In this document: positions 46,791 through 55,645 of the stretch, in pieces
Layout: every line of letters begins with the position of its first letter
Numbering within the stretch: position 1 is the stretch's first letter
Assembly (NCBI RefSeq): GCF_004770905.1
Contig: NZ_RQHT01000014.1
Location: 1,746,001-1,810,000 of the forward strand
Reading direction: 5' to 3'
Source of the DNA: Leptospira bandrabouensis
Lineage (GTDB): Bacteria; Spirochaetota; Leptospiria; Leptospirales; Leptospiraceae
Length of the DNA stretch: 64,000 nucleotides
The notes under the pieces: model-generated
Seen by the model: only the letters and a program-made list of their open reading frames with translations
Database searches by the model: none
What the model was told of the DNA's origin: nothing
Translations under genes and position numbers: made by a program

Positions 46791-47519
46791 TTGTCTGACT
46801 CCATTCGTATCAAACTTCCCCCCGAAAGAATTTCCTCTCTCAAAGAACTTCAATCACTCACAAAAACACAATTTAAAAACGTTTCCCTACTCCACCTAGC
46901 ATTTGTTCATAGGTCATTCGCAAACGAAGACTCAGATCGTTACCTATCCGATAACGAACGATTGGAATTTTTAGGGGACTCTGTTCTTGGTATCCTTGCT
47001 GCAGAATTTTTATACCAGTCTCTTCCCAAAGGAAAAGAAGGCAAATTAGCCAAATTAAAAAGTAAAATGGTTTCGGCTCCTGCCATTGCAAAATTAGCCC
47101 GGGCTTACCGGTTTCCTGAATTTTTATTACTTGGGAGAGGAGAAAAAGAAAAGGGTGAATCCAATACAAACCTCCAAGCAGATTGTTTTGAGGCCTTCCT
47201 GGGTGCTCTGTATTTGGACCAAGGCCTTGAGAGTTGCCGTAAGTTCCTAACACCACATTTTCAGGTGATGGAAAAGGGAGTGGAAGATGCCGAAGAGACA
47301 AAAGATTACAAAACCATTTTGCAGGAATTTTGCCAAAAGAAATGGAAAAAATTACCCGAATATTCTGTTATGAAAGAAGAGGGTCCAGACCACGACAAAG
47401 CGTTTTTAGTTTCTGTGGCCTGTGAAAATCATTTCCGAACCAATGGGGAAGGAAAAAACAAACGCCGTGCCGAGCAGATGGCTGCCAAGGCTGCTTTACG
47501 TTTTTTAAAAATACTATGA
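46791..47519 (+). CDS. rnc: Ribonuclease III
   Basis: This double-strand RNA endonuclease acts in rRNA and mRNA processing. The signature DNERLEFLGDSVLG (about 51-64) holds catalytic acidic residues, and a second acidic motif lies in ADCFEAFLGALYLD (about 131-144). A C-terminal dsRNA-binding domain (about 170-242) ends with KNKRRAEQMAAKAALRFL. Length is 242 with a TTG start at 46791. It overlaps the Nudix gene as ATGA. Confidence 0.95.
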   Translation: MSDSIRIKLPPERISSLKELQSLTKTQFKNVSLLHLAFVHRSFANEDSDRYLSDNERLEFLGDSVLGILAAEFLYQSLPKGKEGKLAKLKSKMVSAPAIAKLARAYRFPEFLLLGRGEKEKGESNTNLQADCFEAFLGALYLDQGLESCRKFLTPHFQVMEKGVEDAEETKDYKTILQEFCQKKWKKLPEYSVMKEEGPDHDKAFLVSVACENHFRTNGEGKNKRRAEQMAAKAALRFLKIL

Positions 47520-47980
47520 TCGATTTTTTATTAAAATCCAAATCGATGAGAGTTCGAGTTGCTGCCCTCATCCAAGATCCTAAAGGAAAAATTTTGCTTG
47601 TACAACAGCAAAAAAAACAATCTGGGTATTGGCTCCTTCCCGGTGGCGGAATTGAATTTGGTGAGTCAGGGGAAGAGGCACTCAAACGAGAACTAAACGA
47701 AGAATTGTCTCTGACCGTAAGCCAGATGGATTTTTTATTTTTAAACGAATCAATCGATCCAAATAAAAAACGCCACTTGATCCAAATTGTTTTTTTAACC
47801 AAGGTAAAAGATTTGTTACCCATTTTGAATCCAAAAGAAAAAGCCATTTCCGGATTTGGTTACTTTACCACAAAAGAAATTTTGTCTATGGACATTCGTC
47901 CTGATATTAAACATTACTTCCGAGCTAAAAGTACAAATAAACCTAGATATATTTCAAGCCCGTGGGTGAATGAACCATGA
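47516..47980 (+). CDS. Nudix hydrolase
   Basis: This 154-residue hydrolase acts on nucleoside diphosphates linked to another group. The Nudix box reads GGGIEFGESGEEALKREL, then NEEL (about 43-64), with all metal-binding glutamates present. The substrate cannot be inferred. It is coupled at both ends by ATGA overlaps (rnc upstream, aroB downstream). Confidence 0.92.
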   Translation: MIDFLLKSKSMRVRVAALIQDPKGKILLVQQQKKQSGYWLLPGGGIEFGESGEEALKRELNEELSLTVSQMDFLFLNESIDPNKKRHLIQIVFLTKVKDLLPILNPKEKAISGFGYFTTKEILSMDIRPDIKHYFRAKSTNKPRYISSPWVNEP

Positions 47981-49068
47981 AGTTATCAGAACGTGAAATC
48001 ATAGGGCAGGGGTTTCGTTACCCAATTGAATTACACGAAGACTTCCAAGGTCTGTCCGAAAAATTAAATTCTCTTCCAAAAGTTTCGAAAGTTTATATTC
48101 TAACCAGTCGCGAAATTGCAGGGATTTACGAAAAATATATTACGAAAGAACTAAATTCCTTAAAAGTCCCATTTTCTTTTATCTATTTAAAACCGGGCGA
48201 AAAGAACAAACACATTGACCGGGTAAAAAAAGTTTACAACCAACTCATTGAAACCGACGCCGATAGAAAATCGGTTGTGATTGCCTTTGGTGGTGGAGTG
48301 GTGGGTGACTTCGCTGGATTTATTGCTGCCACCTACCAAAGAGGTGTACGTTTTGTTCAAGTTCCTACTACACTTCTCGCATGTGTGGATTCCTCTGTGG
48401 GAGGAAAAGTCGCTGTCAATGTAGATTCAGGAAAAAACATGGTCGGTGCCTTTTACCAACCAGAATTTGTTTTTGCTCCTCTTTTTACTTTATCTACTTT
48501 ACCAGAAAAGGAATGGAGTTGCGGACTTGCTGAAATCGCAAAACACGCGTTTCTTGATGGTGGTGAATTTTTAAATAAAATAGCTGAATCGGAACGGACC
48601 GATTATTCTGCAAATTCAGCAATCCTTCGTTATGCGATTGAAGAGTCGGTTCGGGTTAAATCTGGAATTGTTGCACAAGATGAAAAGGAATCTGGATTAC
48701 GTGCGGTTTTAAACTTAGGGCATACAACGGGACATGCGATTGAATCCTTAACCCAATATAAAAAATATTCACATGGAGAAGCTGTTGCCGTTGGGCTTGT
48801 GACTGCTTTGCTTTTGTCTTGTGAATTAGTTGGTTTCTCCGAATCAAATTTTCAAAAAGCAATTCATTTGATGAAACGTTTGAAGTTACCAACTCGTTTA
48901 GAAGAAAAACCAGAAGAAATTTTGAAACATATGGAACATGATAAAAAAAAGGAAGGTTCTTCTTTAAAATTTGTTCTATTAGAAGATTTTGGGAAACCAA
49001 AATTTGGGGTTTCTGTGGAACGAAAGACAATTTTGGAAATTCTAAAACGCCAGAAAGGAAAGTTATAG
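47977..49068 (+). CDS. aroB: 3-dehydroquinate synthase
   Basis: This is the second shikimate-pathway step, NAD- and metal-dependent. The NAD-binding region is IAFGGGVVGDFAGFIAATYQ, followed by VPTTLLACVDSSVGGKVAVN. Metal ligands lie in the GLAEIAKHAF segment and in LNLGHTTGHAIE, with HGEAVAVG later. The length of 363 is normal. aroA is 20 kb upstream in the same window. Confidence 0.96.
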   Translation: MKLSEREIIGQGFRYPIELHEDFQGLSEKLNSLPKVSKVYILTSREIAGIYEKYITKELNSLKVPFSFIYLKPGEKNKHIDRVKKVYNQLIETDADRKSVVIAFGGGVVGDFAGFIAATYQRGVRFVQVPTTLLACVDSSVGGKVAVNVDSGKNMVGAFYQPEFVFAPLFTLSTLPEKEWSCGLAEIAKHAFLDGGEFLNKIAESERTDYSANSAILRYAIEESVRVKSGIVAQDEKESGLRAVLNLGHTTGHAIESLTQYKKYSHGEAVAVGLVTALLLSCELVGFSESNFQKAIHLMKRLKLPTRLEEKPEEILKHMEHDKKKEGSSLKFVLLEDFGKPKFGVSVERKTILEILKRQKGKL

Positions 49069-49069
49069 A

Positions 49070-49963
49070 ATGGGCGGAAATCTAAAAGAATTCTACCTAG
49101 ATTTGAATCCATTAACTCTGTTAAGAAGTCCTAATCGTGATGTTGCAGAAACCATGATCCTATTTGGATACATGGTTGTTTTTGCTATATTTTGTTACAA
49201 GATTACAATGATTCTTGTAGAGAGAATCAAACCCGCTCCCGATGCCGTACACGAATACAATCGCCGTAAGGTGGCTCGTATGGGTTTTCTTTTGGTTTTT
49301 GGAATTGCCTATCTACCTTTAATTTTTTCAAGTTTATCACTTCTTCCAACGGTTCTTGGTCTTGCCGGTGCGGGGATTGTGATTTCTTTGAAAGAGGTTT
49401 GGCTCAATATGGTGGGTTGGTTTATGATTATGGGTTCCAACGGATTTAAGGTTGGTGACCGAATCGAAATCGATAACATCAAAGGTGATGTCGTTAATAT
49501 TGGTTTTTTTAAATTTACATTACTTGAAATTGCTGCAGATCCTAGATTTGAACAGTCCACAAATAGGCTAATTCATTTCCCCAATTACAATATAGTTCTT
49601 AATCGGTTTTTTATCGTTTCGGAAACTATGGATTTTGTTTGGGATGAATTTCGTGTGTATTTGGAACTAAACTCTAATTGGGAAAAAGCAGAAAAAATAT
49701 GTTCACAAATCCTTCACGAAGAATTGGTTTTGGCTCCTGAATTAGTAGAGTCAAAAATTCGAGAGATGTCAAAAAACTACCTAGTGAGACTTGGCAAAAC
49801 CACTCCTATTGTATATACTTCCTTAGAACCGGAAGGTATTATTTTAATGTGTTTGAGATATTTAACACCTATTAGGTCAAAACGTCTCAATCGAATTCTT
49901 ATTTCCAAAGAAATACTTACAAAGTTCAAAAATGAAAATGACATCCACATCCACACCCATTAA
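49070..49963 (+). CDS. MscS family mechanosensitive channel
   Basis: This is a 297-residue inner-membrane channel. Three transmembrane helices (about 23-45, 65-85, 88-110) precede a pore-lining helix ending GLAGAGIVISLKEVWLNMVG. The beta domain follows, with NGFKVGDRIEIDNIKGDV, then a C-terminal alpha/beta domain. It is the compact MscS type. It starts 1 nt after aroB and overlaps the next gene by 32 nt. It should relieve hypo-osmotic stress. Confidence 0.9.
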   Translation: MGGNLKEFYLDLNPLTLLRSPNRDVAETMILFGYMVVFAIFCYKITMILVERIKPAPDAVHEYNRRKVARMGFLLVFGIAYLPLIFSSLSLLPTVLGLAGAGIVISLKEVWLNMVGWFMIMGSNGFKVGDRIEIDNIKGDVVNIGFFKFTLLEIAADPRFEQSTNRLIHFPNYNIVLNRFFIVSETMDFVWDEFRVYLELNSNWEKAEKICSQILHEELVLAPELVESKIREMSKNYLVRLGKTTPIVYTSLEPEGIILMCLRYLTPIRSKRLNRILISKEILTKFKNENDIHIHTH

Positions 49964-50678
49964 AGATAATTCCATTTGGATTTTTATATCCTTACTCATA
50001 TTAGTTTTGTTATCCGGTGTCGTTTTTGGCCCCTGTAAAGGTGGAATCGCAAAACCAAAATCGATTCCAAAAGAAGCAGTTTATAACAAAAAAACAAATT
50101 ACTACAGTGATACAAGGGAAGGTATCAATCGCGAGTGGTTTGAGAATGGAAATTTAATTGCAGAGTTCCCTGTGAATTCCCTTGGGTTACAAGATGGTTA
50201 TGGCAAAAAACTAAACTATCTGACAGGAATCACTATTATGGAAGGCCGGTTTGTGAATGGAGATCGTGATGGTCTTTGGAAGTTCTATTTTTCTGATGGT
50301 AAAATCTATATTGAACAAAACTACAAAGCTGGGAATCGCAAAAAACAACTTTGGATCCAAACGGCCGAACTTGGAAATGAAACAGGATCTTATTTTCGAT
50401 ACTTTCGCAGTGGTAGGTTGAACGAAAAAGGTTTTTTTGACGGTGGACTTCGCACTGGGGACTGGGTGCGTTATTATCCAGATACCAAAGTGGAAGAAAA
50501 GGGTAGTTACGAGAATGATAAGAAAGTAGGTGAATGGTTTTATTACTACCCTACAGGAGCCAAAGAAGCTTCGGAAAATTACTCTGCCACTGGCGAACTC
50601 ATTTCACGTACCACGTATTATCCCAATGGAAATGTTTGGTGTTTGGTAAAAAAGGGAAAAGAACCTGAGTGCCAATAG
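49932..50678 (+). CDS. MORN/YwqK-type repeat protein
   Basis: This 248-residue protein has one N-terminal hydrophobic helix (about 15-35), so it is exported or anchored. It then carries about six repeats of the form NG-x-x-x-x-E-x-x-Y-x-x-G-x-x-x-G-x-W, for example DGLWKFYFSDGKIYIEQNY. Such repeats make elongated beta sheets. The YwqK label as an antitoxin is only a database convention and no toxin is adjacent. It overlaps the channel gene by 32 nt and is translated in a different frame. Confidence 0.85.
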   Translation: MKMTSTSTPIKDNSIWIFISLLILVLLSGVVFGPCKGGIAKPKSIPKEAVYNKKTNYYSDTREGINREWFENGNLIAEFPVNSLGLQDGYGKKLNYLTGITIMEGRFVNGDRDGLWKFYFSDGKIYIEQNYKAGNRKKQLWIQTAELGNETGSYFRYFRSGRLNEKGFFDGGLRTGDWVRYYPDTKVEEKGSYENDKKVGEWFYYYPTGAKEASENYSATGELISRTTYYPNGNVWCLVKKGKEPECQ

Positions 50679-50684
50679 GCACTC
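50667..50684. terminator. Small hairpin between convergent genes
   Basis: GAGTGCC-AATA-GGCACTC forms a 7-bp stem spanning the stop codon of the MORN-like gene. TAAGATTTTAAAATTC follows. It could be a weak terminator. Confidence 0.4.
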
Positions 50685-50691
50685 TAAGATT

Positions 50692-51711
50692 TTAAAATTC
50701 TGTAGCTTTCCCAAAAAGACCTAAATGGTTTTGGATTAGGTCGATATTAAAAAGTAACAGACTGAATAAAAAAGTTACAAACAGAACAATCACAACAGTA
50801 CTAAACGCTGCAAAAAAACTATTCCGTAAAAATCTAAATTGTAAATAAGCAAAACTAACAGCGAGATCCTTCCAATTGCTATTGTTTGGTTCTCCACCTA
50901 CTTTTTTGTAATTAAAGATATAAAAGAGAGATAACATCCCTAACAAAAAGAAAATAAAATAACTAAATTCAGTTACATAGTGTTTTTGTAATAGGAATAG
51001 TGGAATGTAAATTAAATTCCCAATCAAAATTCCAATTAAAATGATGATGGCAACATGAAATACGGGTGCAAAGATAGAACCTGTTTTCGTATTACTTGGT
51101 GATCTACCTTCTTCTTCTAAAGAAGAGGAAAACTGGAGAGATTGAAATCCTTCCGCTAATTCTTTATTTTTTAAAATCAAACGATAGGAAATAATACTGA
51201 CTACATAGGTGAAAACCAAAAAGACAAAATAAAAGTAAGATAATATTTCCTGTTGTGACATTAAGTTGAGTTGGAAAAAAACTTTTGGTGCTAAAACAAG
51301 AAATGTGGCAGGATATAAAACGTTTGCTAATGATTTGTGAAACCAAACTCGGAAAGCATAAGAGACGGCTGTGGAAAAGGTTAATAATAGATAAAACAAA
51401 TAAAGCCCAAAAAGTAACTTTTGACCTACAAGAACTCTTTTGATATTGTCTTTTGTTTCTTCTTGTTCTGTATCAACGGGAAGTTCTTTAGATTCTAACT
51501 CTACTAAAAAAGATTCTAAATAAGAAATTCGATCCAAGACTCCATTTTCAGAAATCACTTTCGGTTTCATCGATTCTGCAGCCTGTTCCGTAGTTTCAGA
51601 GGAAATATAATCAGGAAATTGGACCGAATAATCAACAAACAGGGAGTGAATGATTATGAGTGCAATGAATATAGGTGTAACGATAGGGAGGTTTTTTTTT
51701 ATTTTTTCCAT
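50692..51711 (-). CDS. Multi-pass membrane protein of unknown function
   Basis: This 339-residue protein has a signal-anchor helix (about 10-28), an extracytoplasmic segment (30-90) and roughly six further transmembrane helices (to about 330). No family motif is recognised. It lies 5 nt after the tail-anchored protein gene on the same strand, so the two probably work together. The late cytoplasmic loop is rich in Ser, Glu and Asn. Confidence 0.65.
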   Translation of the reverse strand: MEKIKKNLPIVTPIFIALIIIHSLFVDYSVQFPDYISSETTEQAAESMKPKVISENGVLDRISYLESFLVELESKELPVDTEQEETKDNIKRVLVGQKLLFGLYLFYLLLTFSTAVSYAFRVWFHKSLANVLYPATFLVLAPKVFFQLNLMSQQEILSYFYFVFLVFTYVVSIISYRLILKNKELAEGFQSLQFSSSLEEEGRSPSNTKTGSIFAPVFHVAIIILIGILIGNLIYIPLFLLQKHYVTEFSYFIFFLLGMLSLFYIFNYKKVGGEPNNSNWKDLAVSFAYLQFRFLRNSFFAAFSTVVIVLFVTFLFSLLLFNIDLIQNHLGLFGKATEF

Positions 51712-51716
51712 AGAGA

Positions 51717-52703
51717 TTATAAAATTACAAAAATGGTCATCATACCAATGGCAAGAACAACTAACATGATTATGTAGGGCAACAAATGAAAACTTTCATC
51801 GGCTGAAAGTGCCGGGTTTTGTTTTGCTTTTGATACCGCTACGGTTGGCGATGCAACTGAGTTCATAATGTTGGCCGCACCTTGTTGGCTGTCTGTGGTT
51901 TTGATTTTTACAGAGTTCTCTTCTTCGATGATCTTTCCATAAATTTGTTCATTGATTTTGATCACTACTTCCGAAAAATTCTTGTTATTCGAAATGTTTA
52001 CTATTTTTGCAGGAATTTGTTTGATCGCGCCAGATTCATCTTTTAGTTCCAAAGTGTTAATGATGGAATCCGTGACTGCATCTCCTGGCACCAAACGAAT
52101 GTAAACATTGTCTCCTGCTTTGAGTTCTACAAGAGGAACACCGTTGACCGGAGACAGTTGGAATTTGAATTGAACAATTTGTTTGTCAGCAGGAATTAAA
52201 AATCCAGAAGCTTGTGGAACAGGTGTTGGAGGAGGTGCTTCTTTTTTGGCAATTTCTTCCTCATCCACAGTGGTTTTTGTGATTTCACTTGGATCTATGA
52301 GTTCAAAATGGATTTCCACTTTGGGTTCCGAATTTCCAGAAGTCCTTTTGTGAATTTCGCTAAAAACAAAGTCCAATCGGTCTGTTAGGTTGTGATCCAT
52401 ATAGTGAAGGATCTCTTCCAAAAAACTTTCTGACCCAAATTTGGTTTTGATCAGCTCCTGGAGCGATTTGGTGATGTTTTTCTGTTGTTCCCCTTTGTAG
52501 ATCACCCTCTGCATTCGGTTATAATAGTCCTGAAATGTCGACCGAACAGGCAAAAGGGATAGTGGGCTTGTACATGAAACTCCCTCAAACTTCACCGATT
52601 TGGTTTCAACCGGGTCAATGACAGCGGCAATCATGGTGTAGACCATATTGGCTTCGTCTCGAAGGTTTACTTTGACAGAATAATAGTTTGGTGTCTCAGG
52701 CAT
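51717..52703 (-). CDS. Tail-anchored protein of unknown function
   Basis: This 328-residue protein has a cytoplasmic N-terminal region (1-150), a Pro-rich linker (APPPTPVP near 160), a beta-rich domain (about 165-270) and one C-terminal transmembrane helix (about 308-328). The central domain has alternating strand patterns such as VQFKFQLSPVNGVPLVELKA, but I cannot name a family. It is divergent from the Lol-type operon across a 60-bp gap with a candidate promoter, and is co-directional with the next membrane protein. Confidence 0.65.
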   Translation of the reverse strand: MPETPNYYSVKVNLRDEANMVYTMIAAVIDPVETKSVKFEGVSCTSPLSLLPVRSTFQDYYNRMQRVIYKGEQQKNITKSLQELIKTKFGSESFLEEILHYMDHNLTDRLDFVFSEIHKRTSGNSEPKVEIHFELIDPSEITKTTVDEEEIAKKEAPPPTPVPQASGFLIPADKQIVQFKFQLSPVNGVPLVELKAGDNVYIRLVPGDAVTDSIINTLELKDESGAIKQIPAKIVNISNNKNFSEVVIKINEQIYGKIIEEENSVKIKTTDSQQGAANIMNSVASPTVAVSKAKQNPALSADESFHLLPYIIMLVVLAIGMMTIFVIL

Positions 52704-52710
52704 AAGGTTC

Positions 52711-52750
52711 TTTTTTGACAGTATCCATCTTTAGAAGAAAGCTGTCAAAA
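52711..52750. promoter_or_regulatory. Divergent promoter region with mirrored TTGACA boxes
   Basis: TTTTTGACAG (52711-52720) and CTGTCAAAAA (52741-52750) are a perfect 10-bp inverted repeat 20 bp apart. Each arm contains TTGACA facing inward. On the minus strand, TTGACA is followed 17 bp later by GATACT, a fair -10 box for the gene starting at 52703. The plus-strand -10 is poor. Confidence 0.45.
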
Positions 52751-52763
52751 AGATTAGGTCATC

Positions 52764-54116
52764 ATGGGAATTGTCTCTTTAATCACAATCCGTTACATCC
52801 GAGGGTCCAGAGTACTAGGATTCCTCTCTATCAAATCCAGGCTGTCGTTCATTGTTATGGCGGTCGGAGTGGGGCTTCTTGTCGTTGTCCTCTCCATTTT
52901 CAACGGATTCCAAAAACAAGTAAAAGAATCTCTCTGGCAAGGCGGACCTCATATCACGATTGAGAACTCTTATGGGTCAGGGGCCATTTATGATTATGAA
53001 AAGGTCATCGCTCACCTAAAGTCAGATCCGAAACTCGCTGAATCATTTGTTTCTGTGGAAGGAAACATAACGAGTCATGGACTCATTCAAAGTAATAATA
53101 ACTTTAACCCTATTATGATTCGAGCGGTCCCCGTGGACTCCATAGAAAAATTAGTGGAGAATGGGTTACCAAATTTTCCAAGGATCTTACAATATGACCG
53201 AGACGAAATCCAGTCCATGAATACCAAAAAATTGGTAGTGGTTGGAAAGGAAATGAGTGCCATTTATGGGTATGGGCTCGGTCGAGAAATTACAATGGCT
53301 GTTCCTGGTGGAAGGTTTACTGTAGAACGTGGTGTTCAAGTCAACGTACAAACTTTCCGTTTGGTGGGACTTTTTAAAACGGGATATTATAATTACGATT
53401 CTAAATTTGTATTTTTGTCTCTCCCACAAGCCCAAGAATTTTTTAAAATGAAAGGGGCTGTCAACCAAGTTGCCATTAAGGTTCGTTCTCTTGATGATTT
53501 AAAAGTCACCAAACAAAGAATCTTATCCAGGTTAAATGAAGAAAATTGGAATCAGAAAATCCAAGATGAAACTTCCTGGTCAGTAAGAACCATTGCCGAA
53601 GAACAGGAAAACTTCTTAGCAGCACTTAGACTTGAGAAAACAATCATCTCCATCATCGTGTTTCTTTTTATCGTTCTTGCGGCGCTGGGAATGGTGGCAA
53701 CAGTTCACTCACTCATTCGTGCGAAACGTAGATCCATAGGAACCTTAAAAGCACTTGGACTTGCCTCCAATGATATCCTTTTGATTTTTACACTGAATGC
53801 AATGATCGTGGGAATTTTGTCATCGTTAGTAGGTGGGATGACTGGAATCTTTATTGCTACCAAGTTAGAAGTCATCATCAATATTATTTCTGAAATCATT
53901 AATGGGATTGGTGGTTTACTAAACCCTGGAGATTGGGATCCTGTGGAACTTGTACCAAAAGATATTTATTACTTCGATCATATCCCCGTGGATATTGATA
54001 TTTCCTTTATTTTTATGGTCACAACGGCAGCAACAATCCTCTCTGGACTTGCTGGTTATTTCCCGGCACGTATGGCGGCCAATTTAAATCCTGTGGATAC
54101 AATACGAAATGACTAA
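52764..54116 (+). CDS. Lol-type ABC transporter permease (LolC/LolE family)
   Basis: This 450-residue inner-membrane subunit extracts lipoproteins for transport to the outer membrane. An N-terminal helix (about 25-45) precedes a large periplasmic domain (about 50-280). Three C-terminal helices (about 290-435) contain the FtsX-type core, for example [20 protein letters not shown] and the ending [18 protein letters not shown]. It overlaps the ATPase gene by 8 nt. Only one permease gene is present here, so it may act as a homodimer or have a partner elsewhere. Confidence 0.88.
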   Translation: MGIVSLITIRYIRGSRVLGFLSIKSRLSFIVMAVGVGLLVVVLSIFNGFQKQVKESLWQGGPHITIENSYGSGAIYDYEKVIAHLKSDPKLAESFVSVEGNITSHGLIQSNNNFNPIMIRAVPVDSIEKLVENGLPNFPRILQYDRDEIQSMNTKKLVVVGKEMSAIYGYGLGREITMAVPGGRFTVERGVQVNVQTFRLVGLFKTGYYNYDSKFVFLSLPQAQEFFKMKGAVNQVAIKVRSLDDLKVTKQRILSRLNEENWNQKIQDETSWSVRTIAEEQENFLAALRLEKTIISIIVFLFIVLAALGMVATVHSLIRAKRRSIGTLKALGLASNDILLIFTLNAMIVGILSSLVGGMTGIFIATKLEVIINIISEIINGIGGLLNPGDWDPVELVPKDIYYFDHIPVDIDISFIFMVTTAATILSGLAGYFPARMAANLNPVDTIRND

Positions 54117-54804
54117 TATGAATGTAAAACCAACTGTTTCGGTTCGCAAGTTAGAAAAATACTATCAGGTTGTGGACAAAAAATACCATATCATCTCTGG
54201 ACTAGATTTTGAAGTTATGCCAGGAGAAATTGTTTCTGTAGAAGGTGCTTCCGGTGTTGGAAAATCTACACTTTTGAATATTCTAGGTGCTATGGATTCG
54301 TTTGACGACGGTGAGGTGGAAGTTTGTGGTGTCAGCCTTAAGAATTTAAACGAAAAACAAAGAGAAAGTTTTCGTGCCGAAAAAATTTCTTTTATCTTCC
54401 AACAACATCTTTTGTTACCTGATTTTACTGCATTGGAAAATGTGATGATGCCACTTCTCATTGCAAGAATGAATCCAAGTTTGGCAAAACAACAAGCTAC
54501 TGAAATTTTAAAAAAGGTGGGTCTTGGCGAAAGAACAGAAAGTTTTCCTTCTCAACTTTCTGGGGGAGAAAGTGCGAGAGTCGGTGTGGCAAGAGCTCTT
54601 GTGGGTAGAAGACAACTCATTTTGGCTGATGAACCCACTGGAAATTTAGACCGTGATAATTCACGCCATTTGATGGATCTTATCAAAGAACTTCAAAATG
54701 AATTTAAATTTTCTTTGATTCTTGTGACTCACGATTTGGAACTTGCCTCAATGGCACACAAACGAAATCGAATTGTGTCAGGACAGCTAACTCCCGTTAC
54801 TTAA
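54109..54804 (+). CDS. lolD: Lol-type ABC transporter ATP-binding protein
   Basis: This 231-residue ATPase pairs with the permease. Walker A is GASGVGKST (about 47-55), the signature is [15 protein letters not shown] (about 144-158) and Walker B is [12 protein letters not shown] (about 163-174), followed by the switch His in LVTHD. It is the LolD/MacB subfamily. It is followed after 1 nt by the McsA/McsB-like gene, so all may be co-transcribed with clpC. Confidence 0.88.
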   Translation: MTNMNVKPTVSVRKLEKYYQVVDKKYHIISGLDFEVMPGEIVSVEGASGVGKSTLLNILGAMDSFDDGEVEVCGVSLKNLNEKQRESFRAEKISFIFQQHLLLPDFTALENVMMPLLIARMNPSLAKQQATEILKKVGLGERTESFPSQLSGGESARVGVARALVGRRQLILADEPTGNLDRDNSRHLMDLIKELQNEFKFSLILVTHDLELASMAHKRNRIVSGQLTPVT

Positions 54805-54805
54805 G

Positions 54806-55585
54806 ATGAACTTTTGTCGTTTTTGCGGAACCAAAGAAATTCAGTTTCGTAAAAACGGCAAATTTGGTTGTGTTCACTGTATACAAGTTTTTGAATATCC
54901 TATCCTTCAAAAACCCAAAACCATCCCTAAAAATGTAATGGAAGGTTTAGAAAATTTTGTAAAAGAAAACTCTAAGTTTATCAATTTAATATCTTTTCGA
55001 ACTCGTATTACAAGAAACTTAAAATCAAATCTGTTTCCATTTTACGATTCTATGATGACTAAATCCAAGCAGTTGTTAGCCGAGAATGGAGTGGATATTT
55101 GGCTATATCCTACTGGATTTTATCCATCAAATACTCTTCCCGAGAATTCTGAAAATAGGATGGGTTTCTATTTAGGTTCAGAAGACCATATTCGTTGGGA
55201 AAAAATGGTAACAGTTTTACACCGAATCCCACAAGAATCACGGGCGGAAAAGAAAACAAAAAATCAGATCTTTCGTTTTTTACTCCAAAAAACAAACTGG
55301 GCCGAATTGCCAAAGATAGGGTTTATTTCCTCTTGCCCTACCAATTTAGGCCTTGGAAGGCGAGACTCGATCCTTGTGGAATTGGATCCGGGAGTGAGTC
55401 CCAGGTTTTTTTCAATTTTGCAAACATTCTCTGAATTTGGTATAGAATTTGCTCCTTCCACCGATCATAGTTTTAGGAAGATCGGAGAAAACCCGGGTCT
55501 TGTCGTAAAAATCTCGTGGAAGAACGCTCGAGCGGTCCAAAAACGTCAGTTTTACAAAATTCTTGGTTTACGAGGCTCCCTTTAA
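54806..55585 (+). CDS. McsA-like zinc knuckle fused to a shortened McsB-like kinase domain
   Basis: This is a 259-residue protein. Two CxxC pairs (Cys 4, 7, 22, 25) form a McsA-like zinc knuckle. The rest aligns with the N-terminal two thirds of McsB, the protein-arginine kinase. SFRTRITRN (63-71) matches the McsB SSRxRLARN motif, GSEDHIR (124-130) matches NEEDHIR, and SSCPTNLGLG (175-184) matches TSCPTNxGTG. The Glu-containing loop RGxYGEGSE is replaced by FAPSTDHSFRK, and the phosphoarginine-binding C-terminal region is absent. It lies directly upstream of clpC, as mcsA-mcsB do in Firmicutes. Activity is doubtful. A scaffold or ClpC adaptor role is likely. Confidence 0.8.
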   Translation: MNFCRFCGTKEIQFRKNGKFGCVHCIQVFEYPILQKPKTIPKNVMEGLENFVKENSKFINLISFRTRITRNLKSNLFPFYDSMMTKSKQLLAENGVDIWLYPTGFYPSNTLPENSENRMGFYLGSEDHIRWEKMVTVLHRIPQESRAEKKTKNQIFRFLLQKTNWAELPKIGFISSCPTNLGLGRRDSILVELDPGVSPRFFSILQTFSEFGIEFAPSTDHSFRKIGENPGLVVKISWKNARAVQKRQFYKILGLRGSL

Positions 55586-55645
55586 ACCGGTACGGTCATG
55601 ATGGGAACGAGGACGTTCGTCTAATTAACAAAGGCAGGGTGCGGC

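Noticed and set aside
49932..50678. Toxin-antitoxin system based on the YwqK label
   Set aside because: No toxin-like gene is adjacent and the repeats are ordinary MORN-type. The antitoxin name is not supported here.
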